Assembly: GCA_029266815.1 (NCBI GenBank) | Contig: JAQSWC010000125.1 | Coordinates: 1 to 6,354 of the forward strand | Origin: Paucimonas sp. | GTDB lineage: Bacteria; Pseudomonadota; Gammaproteobacteria; Burkholderiales; Burkholderiaceae_D | Direction: 5' to 3' | Length of the DNA: 6,354 bases | Shown here: positions 1 through 6,354 of the stretch, piece after piece | How positions within the stretch are numbered: the first letter of the stretch is position 1 | How the letters are laid out: each line of letters begins with the position of its first letter | The notes under the pieces: model-generated | The model's input: only the letters and a program-made list of their open reading frames with translations | Databases searched by the model: none | What the model was told of the DNA's origin: nothing | Position numbers and translations under genes: made by a program

Positions 1-578
1 AAATTGCGGACATGCAGGGCTTGAAGCCGCAAGTCGCTGAAATCACCGAAGCAGCCATGCGCGGCGAGATTGAGTTCCGTGAAAGCCTGACGCGACGGGT
101 AGCCTTGCTGAAAGGCCTGGATGCCTCCGCCCTGCAACGTGTCTATGACGAGCGTCTCAAGCTTTCACCGGGCGCCGAAAGGATGCTTGCTGCTGTCAAG
201 GCTGCAGGCTTGAAGACGCTGCTGGTGTCCGGCGGGTTCACCTTCTTCACCGACCGCATCCGCGAGCGCTTGGGCCTCGATTACAGCCACTCCAACCAGC
301 TCGAAATTATCGACGGCAAGCTGACGGGCCGCGTGCTCGGCGACATTGTTGATGCGGTCGAAAAGAAGGTCACGGTCGAACGAATATGCCGAAACTTGGG
401 AGTCTCGCCACGCAAGGCCATCGTGATGGGCGACGGCGCCAACGATCTGGAGATGATGAGTGTCGCTGGCATGTCTGTTGCATTCCGTGCCAAGCCGATT
501 GTCCGCGCGCAAGCCGACGTCACGCTTAATTTTGTAGGCTTGGATGGAATAATCCCCTTGTTCGACACAACGCCATAA
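1..578 (+). CDS. serB: Phosphoserine phosphatase SerB, 3' part (5' end outside window)
   Basis: This enzyme hydrolyses O-phospho-L-serine to serine and phosphate, the last step of serine synthesis, in the cytosol. The reading frame is open to the left edge (first whole codon at base 3), so about 191 residues of the C-terminal part are present. The family's N-terminal nucleophile motif DxDxT lies outside the window, so the first ATG at base 12 is internal and not the real start. Visible HAD-family signatures, numbered from the Met at base 12, are the cap segment MRGEIEFRESL (16-26), the SGGF motif with its conserved Ser (73-76), a Lys pair near 118-119 where the catalytic Lys is expected, and the metal-binding GDGANDL (140-146). 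The ending FVGLDGIIPLF is normal for SerB, so the 3' end is intact. A membrane-protein gene follows after 27 bases on the same strand. The identification is firm; only the truncation limits it. Confidence 0.95.
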   Translation, partial: IADMQGLKPQVAEITEAAMRGEIEFRESLTRRVALLKGLDASALQRVYDERLKLSPGAERMLAAVKAAGLKTLLVSGGFTFFTDRIRERLGLDYSHSNQLEIIDGKLTGRVLGDIVDAVEKKVTVERICRNLGVSPRKAIVMGDGANDLEMMSVAGMSVAFRAKPIVRAQADVTLNFVGLDGIIPLFDTTP

Positions 579-605
579 CAGTGCGTTGCCTGCCGGGAGA
601 ATGGA

Positions 606-968
606 ATGCGACAGGAAGTAGTTTTTGACGACAAGTTGCAGCGAGAAAAAAGTTTTGCATGGTGGCTTTATGTTTTCCACGCCATCAGTTTTCTCTTCTC
701 GCTTGGCGCCATGTCGTGGCTGCCGCTTATTCTCAATTACATCAAGCGTCCGGATACCGCAGGCAGCTTTATCCATAATCATCACACCTGGCAGATACGT
801 TCGTTCTGGTGGTATCTGTTGTGGATGGGGCTCGGCGCCATCCTGTTCTTCACTATCATCGGCATCCCTCTCGCCTACGTGATCTGGACGCTTGCATGGG
901 TCTGGAAAGCTTACCGGCTGCTGAAAGGCTTCCTCCGGCTGCAGGAAAATCGCCCTGCCTCCGACTGA
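606..968 (+). CDS. Small integral membrane protein, DUF4870-like
   Basis: This is a 120-residue inner-membrane protein with no known enzymatic role. Hydrophobic stretches suggest about three membrane segments, near residues 18-43, 66-86 and 87-106. They are unusually rich in Trp, Tyr and Phe. The loop between the first and second segments carries NYIKRPDTAG and HTWQIRSFWW (residues 44-53 and 60-69). From memory this loop resembles the F-x-WQIRTFW pattern of small DUF4870-like membrane proteins common in betaproteobacteria. The C-terminal tail (KAYRLLKGFLRL) is basic and probably cytoplasmic. The start is set by a GGGAGA ribosome-binding site at 595-600, five bases before ATG 606. A competing ATG at 601 runs into a stop after six codons. 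The 27-base gap from serB suggests co-transcription, but no functional link to serine synthesis is evident. The coding call is firm, the family call moderate, the function unknown. Confidence 0.85.
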   Translation: MRQEVVFDDKLQREKSFAWWLYVFHAISFLFSLGAMSWLPLILNYIKRPDTAGSFIHNHHTWQIRSFWWYLLWMGLGAILFFTIIGIPLAYVIWTLAWVWKAYRLLKGFLRLQENRPASD

Positions 969-1256
969 CTCCGCGTTGTTGCGATTCGTCCGGTATCCGC
1001 CAAAAATTTACATAATTTCACAGACGGATTTAGTAGCGGTCATGAATCGCGTGTAACCTGTTGGTACAGGCCGCTTCGCGCGTTTTTCCGGCGAGAAATG
1101 CGGTTTTCTCAATGCAGCTCACGTTAGATGATCATGGCTATGAGACCGGGCCTTTATCTCACCTGTTTCCCGCCTTGCCAAAACATTGCGGCAGGGAGAA
1201 CACTCTTCATGCCGATCGCGGCTCCGGCAACATCTGTCACGCAGGAATGATCTGAC
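969..1256. other. Non-coding leader of the GGDEF-EAL gene, with weak inverted repeats
   Basis: This 288-base stretch has no convincing gene. It holds an AT-rich patch (about 1001-1019) containing the inverted repeat AAATT-N5-AATTT (1004-1018). A small hairpin CCTGT-TGGT-ACAGG lies at 1057-1070, and another, GAGAAA-N6-TTTCTC, at 1093-1110. A possible -35 box TTTACA (1007-1012) has only a poor -10 partner (TAGTAG, 1031-1036, 18-base spacer), and CATAAT at 1011-1016 lacks a -35 at proper distance. The promoter for the downstream gene is therefore probably here but cannot be placed. No clear terminator for the upstream serB-membrane protein unit is visible. An AGGA at 1243-1246, ten bases before ATG 1257, is the likely though somewhat distant ribosome-binding site. 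Confidence 0.5.
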
Positions 1257-4028
1257 ATGGCGGACATTCCTCCCCTTCTTCTGCAACAGCTCGCCATTCT
1301 GGGGCTTGATCCTGCCGGGCCGCCCCCAGGCGCACAGCAATGGGAGAGGCTGCTGGCAGAAGTTGCCAGAACCTATAAAGAGCAGGCAACACAACGGGAG
1401 ACACTGGAACAATCGCAACGGGCCTCTTCGCAAGAAGTAGAGGAGCTTTACCAACGCATCGAGGAATCGCAGCGCATTGCGGGATTGGGCAACTGGTCGT
1501 TCGACCGCATCAACGGCAAGGGGCACTGGTCAAAGGAATGCTTCCACATCTTCGGACTTGAGAGTTCGATTCGCATGCCGACATACCGCGAGTTATCGAA
1601 ACGCGTGCATCGCGATGATCGCATCGACCTGAAAGATCGCGTGGAAGCCGCCGTTCACGATGGGAAAAACTTCGAGATCGAATTCCGTTATCTTCTTCCC
1701 GACAATGAAACGCGCTGGCTGCGCGTGAATGGCCACCCGATACGCGATGTGAACAGGATTGTCGTGCGACTCAACGGTACGGTGATGGATGTCACCGGCC
1801 GCAAGGTGACCGAACTGCGGCAATCGATGGAGCATACGATCACCCGCCTGCTCGCAGAGTCCGAGACGCCGGAAGAAGTCATGCCCGAAGTGATACAGAC
1901 CATCTGCGAAACGCTGGACTGGACTTGCGGCGCATTCTGGACGCTTGATCCGAGAAGCGATGTGATGAAGCGCCAGGCGACCTGGTATGTTCCTGAAACG
2001 CGTGTGGAGGAATTCTTCCGCAAGACGAGGAACGAGATTGCCTCTCCCGCCGACCTCCGGCTGCTGCACCAGGCGTTGAAAGCATCGGAGCCGATATGGG
2101 CAGCCGATATTGCGGCGGATAACAGCTTCCATCGTTCGCAGGCTGCGCAGGAAGCTCATCTGCACGCTGCGCTGGCGTTCCCGATCAAGGCGCGAGGACA
2201 GATATTCGGCATCATGGAATTCTTCAACTCCCAGCCGCGCCAGCCCGATCATGAAATGATGCAGAGCGCACATTTCATCGGAAGGCACATCGGCCAGTTC
2301 CTCCAGCGCAAGCAGGCGGAGGAAGCCCTGCGCGAGAGCGAAGCGCATTTCCGATCGCTGGTGGAGCAAGCCTCTGACAGTTTCTACGTGCACGATATAG
2401 AAGGCAACTTTCTCGACGTGAACCAGCACGGCTGCGACTGTCTGGGCTACGCGCGCAGCGAACTCCTGGCGCTCTCCCTTGCCGATATCGACCTCGATCT
2501 GTCCGTTCCCGAACTGCGCTTTTTGAGCGACCAGATGTCGGCGCGCGGCCCGATCGCTCTCGAAAGCCGCTACCGGCGCAAGGATGGCTCCGTGTTTCCG
2601 GTGGAAATACGCATGGGCCCGATCGAGATCAAGGGACAGCGGCAGTTGCTGTCACTGGTGCGCGACGTCACGGAGCGCAAGGAACTGCAGGACCACATCC
2701 AGCACCTTGCCTATCACGATCCGCTGACCGGCATTCCTAATCGTGCCATGTTCAACCGCCAGTTGAGCCAGGCAATCCTTCGCGCGCAACGGGAGAAAAA
2801 AGGAATCGCCGTCCTCTTCATCGACCTTGACCGCTTCAAGAATATCAACGACACGCTAGGTCACGATGCCGGCGACCGTCTGCTCCAGGAAATGGCGCGC
2901 AGGATCAAGTCCTGCCTGCGTACCGGGCGGCCCGGCAGCGGCACCGACATGGTGGCCCGGCTGGGTGGAGACGAGTTCGTTGTGCTGATCGAAGACCTGA
3001 CCGACCCGGCGAGGGTAAGCCATGTGGCGCGCAAGATACTCGCAACCATGGTCAAGGAATTCCCACTTGATGGCCAAATGATCCACGTGACGGCTAGCAT
3101 CGGCGTCAGCACCTTCCCGGAAGACGGGCGCAACGAATTCTCACTGATGAAACATGCCGACATCGCCATGTACCGCGCCAAGGACCGAGGCAAGAACAAC
3201 TTCCAGTTCTATTCCACACATATGGATTTGCACTCCGCCGACCTGCTCGCGCTGGAGTCCGGCTTACGGCGCGCGCTGGATCGCAACGAATTCCTGTTGC
3301 TCTACCAGACCAAGGTAGACGCCAATACGCGGCGCATCACCGGCGTGGAAGCGCTCGTGCGCTGGCAGCATCCTGAACTCGGACTCGTTTCGCCGGTTCA
3401 CTTCATACCGATTGCGGAGGAAAGCGGCCTAATCGTTCCGCTATCTCAGTGGGTGTTGAATGAAGCCTGCCGCCAGTCGAAGAAATGGCAGGAGCAAGGT
3501 TTGCCGCCGATGCGCATTGCCGTCAACCTCTCGGCACGCCAGTTCTTTGACGACAACCTGTTCGCCATCACCAAACAGACATTGCGCGACCAAAGCATGG
3601 ATGCATCACTGCTCGAATTCGAGATCACCGAGAGCATGATGATGCACAACGCCGACAAGAGCGCGCATGTGCTGAGCGAACTGCGCAAACTCGGAGTGCG
3701 CGTTGCGGTCGATGACTTCGGCGTGGGCTATTCTTCGTTATCCCATCTTAAGCAATTCCCGATCGATATCATCAAGATCGACCGCTCGTTCATCAAGGAT
3801 ATTCCGGGCGATAAGGCCGACGAGGCAATCACCGAAGCCATCATCGCTCTCGGAAAGAGTCTGCAGATCACGGTGGTGGCAGAAGGAGTCGAAACCGGCC
3901 GGCAGCTCCAGTTTCTGCGCGACCGGGGCTGCCATCAGATCCAGGGCTACTACTTCAGTATGCCTGTCCATGCCGAACAGGTAGCAAAGCTGCTGAGAAA
4001 GCAGCTTGCGGATATCGATCTCGCCTGA
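1257..4028 (+). CDS. PAS-GAF-PAS-GGDEF-EAL cyclic-di-GMP signalling protein
   Basis: This 923-residue cytosolic protein probably makes and/or degrades the second messenger cyclic-di-GMP in response to signals sensed by its N-terminal domains. No signal peptide or membrane segment is visible. Domains in order are: an N-terminal helical/coiled-coil module (about 6-72), PAS of the PAS_3 type (about 73-181), GAF (about 192-351), a second PAS ending in DVTERKEL (about 362-476), GGDEF (about 480-652) and EAL (about 666-912). The cyclase domain has HDPLTG from His487, metal ligand Asp523 in FIDLDRFK, nucleotide-binding Asn531 and Asp540, and an exact GGDEF at 570-574. The EAL domain keeps E698-A-L, Asn757, Glu789, Asp819-Asp820, Lys840, Glu876, Glu879 and Gln896, so hydrolysis of c-di-GMP is expected. 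The inhibitory RxxD site before GGDEF is missing. The start is unambiguous: an in-frame stop lies at 1248-1250, and the next Met falls inside PAS1. Which activity dominates cannot be read from sequence. The ligands are unknown. Confidence 0.96.
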   Translation: MADIPPLLLQQLAILGLDPAGPPPGAQQWERLLAEVARTYKEQATQRETLEQSQRASSQEVEELYQRIEESQRIAGLGNWSFDRINGKGHWSKECFHIFGLESSIRMPTYRELSKRVHRDDRIDLKDRVEAAVHDGKNFEIEFRYLLPDNETRWLRVNGHPIRDVNRIVVRLNGTVMDVTGRKVTELRQSMEHTITRLLAESETPEEVMPEVIQTICETLDWTCGAFWTLDPRSDVMKRQATWYVPETRVEEFFRKTRNEIASPADLRLLHQALKASEPIWAADIAADNSFHRSQAAQEAHLHAALAFPIKARGQIFGIMEFFNSQPRQPDHEMMQSAHFIGRHIGQFLQRKQAEEALRESEAHFRSLVEQASDSFYVHDIEGNFLDVNQHGCDCLGYARSELLALSLADIDLDLSVPELRFLSDQMSARGPIALESRYRRKDGSVFPVEIRMGPIEIKGQRQLLSLVRDVTERKELQDHIQHLAYHDPLTGIPNRAMFNRQLSQAILRAQREKKGIAVLFIDLDRFKNINDTLGHDAGDRLLQEMARRIKSCLRTGRPGSGTDMVARLGGDEFVVLIEDLTDPARVSHVARKILATMVKEFPLDGQMIHVTASIGVSTFPEDGRNEFSLMKHADIAMYRAKDRGKNNFQFYSTHMDLHSADLLALESGLRRALDRNEFLLLYQTKVDANTRRITGVEALVRWQHPELGLVSPVHFIPIAEESGLIVPLSQWVLNEACRQSKKWQEQGLPPMRIAVNLSARQFFDDNLFAITKQTLRDQSMDASLLEFEITESMMMHNADKSAHVLSELRKLGVRVAVDDFGVGYSSLSHLKQFPIDIIKIDRSFIKDIPGDKADEAITEAIIALGKSLQITVVAEGVETGRQLQFLRDRGCHQIQGYYFSMPVHAEQVAKLLRKQLADIDLA

Positions 4029-4053
4029 CGCTCTTGTTTGAACACCGCAACGT

Positions 4054-4080
4054 GCGCGACTGCGTTGACGCCGTCCGCGC
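4054..4080. terminator. Imperfect GC-rich hairpin between convergent genes, possible bidirectional terminator
   Basis: The hairpin lies in the 64-base gap between the stop of the GGDEF-EAL gene and the stop of metC. It has GCGC (4054-4057) pairing with GCGC (4077-4080), a bulged C at 4076, GAC (4058-4060) with GTC (4073-4075), one T-C mismatch, GCG (4062-4064) with CGC (4069-4071), and a TTGA loop. Position between convergent genes fits a shared terminator. No T-run follows on either strand, so a classical intrinsic terminator is not supported. It could equally be chance pairing in GC-rich DNA. Confidence 0.3.
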
Positions 4081-4092
4081 TCTACAGAGCAT

Positions 4093-5268
4093 TCACATAT
4101 GTCCGAGTGCCTGCTGCACGTCTGCAATCAGGTCGCCCGGTTCTTCCAGACCGATATTGAAACGCACCAGTTGGCCTTGATATGTCCAACTGTTTCGAAT
4201 GTTGGACATGCGATAGGGAACGCATAAGCTGTTTGGTCCGCCCCAGCTATAACCGATCTTGAAGAGCTTCAGGCTGTCGACGAAACGATCAGTCTCCGCT
4301 TCGGAAAAGCGCTCATCAAAAATCACCGAAAACAATCCGGCGGCGCCGGTGAAATCTCTCTTCCAGACGTCGTGACCCGGACTACCCGGGAAGGCGGGAT
4401 GCAGCACCTTTGCGATTTCGGGGCGCTTTCTCAGCCACGACGCGACTGCTCTCGCATTTCTGTCGTGTGCCTCGAAACGTAGTTTCATGGTCGGTAGGCT
4501 GCGCAGCACGAAATAGGCGTCGTCCATGCTGACGCCAAGCCCCAGGCGCATATGGGCACTTTCGATGCGGCGATGAAGCACCTCGTCATTAGTGACCACT
4601 GCGCCCATCAGGATGTCCGAACCGCCTGACTGATATTTCGTCAGCGCCTGCATCGAAATTCCGACGCCATGATCAAAAGGGTGAAAGGCAAGACCGGCGG
4701 ACCAGGTGTTGTCGAGCGCGACGACTGCGCCTTTGTCATGCGCTGCCTGGCAGATCGCCGGAATATCGGGCATCTCCATCGAGATGGAGCCCGGCGCCTC
4801 GGCCCAGATCAATCGGGTGTTGGGCTGTATCAGGTCGGCTATTGCTCCGCCTAGCAGTGGATCATAATAACGCGCGCTGATGCCGAAATCCGAAGCAAGC
4901 CAGTTCCCCAGTTCACGGTTCGGGTTGTAGACGTTGTCCGGAATGAGCATGTCGTCCCCGCTTTTCAGCAGAGAGAGATTGACCATCGCAATGGCGGCCA
5001 GCCCGCTGGGCGCAAGCCGGCAGTATTTACCGCCTTCGATTTCCGCCAGCCGCGCTTCGAGCGTGAATGAGGTCGGCGTGCCATGCAGGCCGTAGGTGTA
5101 GGCGCCCTTGTCCTGCCAGTTGCGAGAGCGCAGCGCCGCCACGTTCTCGAACACCACGGTGGAGGCGCGATGGACTGCCTGTGCCAACGACTCAAATCCC
5201 GAAGGAGCAACGTAATCGCTATGAATCAGCGCGGTCTGTATTGATGCGGATTCTTTATCCTGCGCCAT
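4093..5268 (-). CDS. metC: Cystathionine beta-lyase, PLP-dependent
   Basis: This enzyme cleaves cystathionine to homocysteine, pyruvate and ammonia, the step before methylation to methionine, in the cytosol. It belongs to the Cys/Met-metabolism PLP family, and its 391 residues match the usual length of about 395. Compared with remembered E. coli MetC, the Schiff-base Lys is Lys211 in LTKYQSGGSD, the pyridine-ring Asp is Asp186 in LDNTW, the ring-stacking Tyr is Tyr114, Trp342 sits in YSWGG, and the substrate carboxylate Arg is Arg369 in LVRFNIGLEE. The segments PGSISMEMPDIPAI and WKRDFTGAAGLFS are also close to MetC. Tyr59 is kept, but the residue matching phosphate-binding Arg58 is Leu61 (YGLHGT instead of YGRRGT). 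The gene starts 9 bases after the rimO stop with no evident ribosome-binding site, which points to translational coupling. A related gamma-lyase or cystathionine gamma-synthase activity is possible but less likely. Confidence 0.92.
   Translation of the reverse strand: MAQDKESASIQTALIHSDYVAPSGFESLAQAVHRASTVVFENVAALRSRNWQDKGAYTYGLHGTPTSFTLEARLAEIEGGKYCRLAPSGLAAIAMVNLSLLKSGDDMLIPDNVYNPNRELGNWLASDFGISARYYDPLLGGAIADLIQPNTRLIWAEAPGSISMEMPDIPAICQAAHDKGAVVALDNTWSAGLAFHPFDHGVGISMQALTKYQSGGSDILMGAVVTNDEVLHRRIESAHMRLGLGVSMDDAYFVLRSLPTMKLRFEAHDRNARAVASWLRKRPEIAKVLHPAFPGSPGHDVWKRDFTGAAGLFSVIFDERFSEAETDRFVDSLKLFKIGYSWGGPNSLCVPYRMSNIRNSWTYQGQLVRFNIGLEEPGDLIADVQQALGHM
4182..4209. repeat. Perfect 9-base inverted repeat inside metC
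   Basis: ATGTCCAAC (4182-4190) and GTTGGACAT (4201-4209) are exact reverse complements separated by 10 bases. The pair lies in the 3' part of metC, over the codons for MSNIRNSWT (residues 354-362), and would form a 9-base-pair hairpin in the metC message. No T-run follows. A rough estimate puts about half of one such repeat (9 bases, gap up to 20) in a random window this size, so chance is a live explanation. Confidence 0.5.
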
Positions 5269-5277
5269 AGCCGAGGG

Positions 5278-6354
5278 TCAAGCTTTAGCCCAGAGATCAT
5301 GCGCATCGGCGGCGGTGACTTCCACGTCGTAGAACTCCCCTACCAACAGCTTGAGATGCGGTTCGTAAGGAGGTTTGACGTAGACCACACCGTCGATTTC
5401 CGGCGCATCCGCCATGGACCGGCCAACACCGCCGTCTCGCTTCACTTCGTCGATCAGCACCCGTATCGTCTTGCCGACTTTGGTCTGCATGCGCTTTCTG
5501 GAAATTTCTTCCTGAAGCTGCATCACGCGAGCGCGACGTTCCTCCCGTACTTCTTCCGGCACGGCATCAGGCAGATCATTCGCAGTTGCTCCTTCAACAG
5601 GAGAGTAGGCAAAGCAGCCGAGACGGTCGATCTCCGCCTCTTTCAAAAAATCCAGCAGGTAGTCAAATTCCGCTTCCGTCTCGCCGGGGAAGCCGGCAAT
5701 GAAAGTGGAACGGATGGTGATGTCCGGGCAAAGCGCACGCCACGCCCTGATGCGCTCGATATTCTTTTCGCCGCTGGCAGGCCGCTTCATGCGCTTCAGC
5801 ACATCAGGATGCGCGTGTTGCAACGGAACGTCCAGGTAAGGCAGCACCCTTCCCTCCCTCATCATCGGAATCACGTCATCGACGTGCGGGTAGGGATAAA
5901 CATAGTGCAAGCGAATCCAGGCGCCGTACTGTGCCGCAAGTTCGCCTAGCGCGCCCGCGAGCTGGGTCATGTGCGTGCGCACCGGCTTGCCGTTCCAGAA
6001 ACCGGTGCGGAATTTGACGTCGACGCCGTAGGCGCTGGTGTCCTGCGAAATCACCAGCAGTTCCTTCACGCCGGCCTTGAACAGGTTTTCGGCTTCGAGC
6101 ATCACATCCGCAATGGGTCGCGATACGAGGTCGCCGCGCATCGAGGGAATGATGCAGAAGCTGCAGCGGTGGTTGCAGCCTTCGGAAATCTTGAGGTAAG
6201 CGTAATGCTTGGGCGTCAGCTTGATGCCTTGGGGCGGAACCAGATCGATGAAAGGCTCGTGCGGCTTGGGCAGATGCTTGTGGACCGCAGCCATGACTTC
6301 GCCGACGGCATGCGGGCCGGTCACTTCGAGAACTTTAGGATGAACGCTCTGGAT
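5278..6354 (-). CDS. rimO: Ribosomal protein S12 methylthiotransferase RimO, 3' part (5' end outside window)
   Basis: RimO is a radical-SAM enzyme with two iron-sulfur clusters that adds a methylthio group to a conserved Asp of ribosomal protein S12. The frame is open to the right edge, giving 358 residues that begin IQSVHPKVLE. The first apparent start codon, GTG at 6322-6324, is internal. Compared with E. coli RimO (about 441 residues), roughly 90 residues are missing, covering most of the N-terminal UPF0004/MTTase domain and its cluster cysteines. The radical-SAM cluster motif CxxxCxxC is complete at Cys60, Cys64 and Cys67 of the fragment, within ISEGCNHRCSFCIIP, followed by the RimO-typical SMRGDLVSRPI. 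The radical-SAM core continues through PLQHAHPDVLKRMKRP and FIAGFPGETEAEF. A C-terminal TRAM domain spans about residues 292-355. The SMRG wording and S12-type tail favour RimO over the tRNA enzyme MiaB. metC follows 9 bases downstream. Confidence 0.95.
   Translation of the reverse strand: MQSVHPKVLEVTGPHAVGEVMAAVHKHLPKPHEPFIDLVPPQGIKLTPKHYAYLKISEGCNHRCSFCIIPSMRGDLVSRPIADVMLEAENLFKAGVKELLVISQDTSAYGVDVKFRTGFWNGKPVRTHMTQLAGALGELAAQYGAWIRLHYVYPYPHVDDVIPMMREGRVLPYLDVPLQHAHPDVLKRMKRPASGEKNIERIRAWRALCPDITIRSTFIAGFPGETEAEFDYLLDFLKEAEIDRLGCFAYSPVEGATANDLPDAVPEEVREERRARVMQLQEEISRKRMQTKVGKTIRVLIDEVKRDGGVGRSMADAPEIDGVVYVKPPYEPHLKLLVGEFYDVEVTAADAHDLWAKA

Noticed and set aside
165..785. 206-residue open frame on the minus strand.
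   Set aside because: It lies antisense across serB and the membrane-protein gene, both clearly coding, and its translation shows no domain.
1172..1190. Possible sigma-54 promoter around TTGCCAAAACATTGC.
   Set aside because: The -24 element lacks the required GG, so only the GC near -12 matches.
1061..1255. Small open frame (TTG start, or ATG at 1112) ending one base before the GGDEF-EAL start, possibly a coupled leader peptide.
   Set aside because: There is no ribosome-binding site before either start, the composition is unlike the neighbouring genes, and no recognisable protein pattern appears. The close stop-start spacing is probably coincidence.
1593..2429. 278-residue open frame on the minus strand.
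   Set aside because: It is antisense to the PAS and GAF domains, and its Arg/His-rich translation is typical of a shadow of a GC-rich gene.
2427..2450. Cys-x-Cys (HGCDCLGY) in the second PAS domain as a metal or redox site.
   Set aside because: One Cys in this helix is common in ordinary PAS domains, and no partner residues for a metal site are visible. A second Cys alone is not enough.
4077..4090. GCTCT-AC-AGAGC palindrome as a terminator stem.
   Set aside because: The loop would be two bases, leaving a four-pair stem at best, and no T-run follows.
5299..5949. 216-residue open frame on the plus strand.
   Set aside because: It is antisense to rimO, whose radical-SAM and TRAM domains are unmistakable in the other strand.

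Overview
The window looks like an ordinary chromosomal segment of a proteobacterium, most likely a betaproteobacterium. That placement rests on remembered protein resemblance (the RimO and SerB wording, and a small Trp-rich membrane protein of a type common in that class) and on moderately GC-rich coding sequence judged by eye. No database search was possible. I see no mobile element, CRISPR array, tRNA or rRNA.

Layout, left to right. Positions 1-578 (+) hold the 3' part of serB, phosphoserine phosphatase, cut by the left edge. After 27 bases comes a 120-residue membrane protein (606-968, +), probably in the same transcript. A 288-base non-coding stretch (969-1256) follows, with an AT-rich patch and weak inverted repeats. 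It leads into a 923-residue cytosolic signalling protein (1257-4028, +) with the order N-terminal coiled coil, PAS, GAF, PAS, GGDEF, EAL. This is a cyclic-di-GMP enzyme with both catalytic motifs intact but no standard inhibitory site. A 64-base gap with an imperfect GC-rich hairpin separates it from two convergent genes on the minus strand. These are metC (cystathionine beta-lyase, 4093-5268) and, upstream of it in transcription, rimO (ribosomal protein S12 methylthiotransferase, 5278-6354), which is cut by the right edge. Only 9 bases separate rimO from metC, so they very probably form an operon.

The genes are mostly housekeeping: serine synthesis, methionine synthesis and ribosome modification, with one environmental-signalling protein between them. 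A loose metabolic link exists on the minus strand: MetC makes homocysteine, the precursor of methionine and then of S-adenosylmethionine, which RimO consumes. I found no convincing undescribed system. The points most worth a second look are the missing I-site and six-residue insertion in the GGDEF domain, the unnamed N-terminal module of that protein, a Leu where cystathionine beta-lyase normally has a PLP-phosphate-binding Arg, and a perfect 9-base inverted repeat inside metC.
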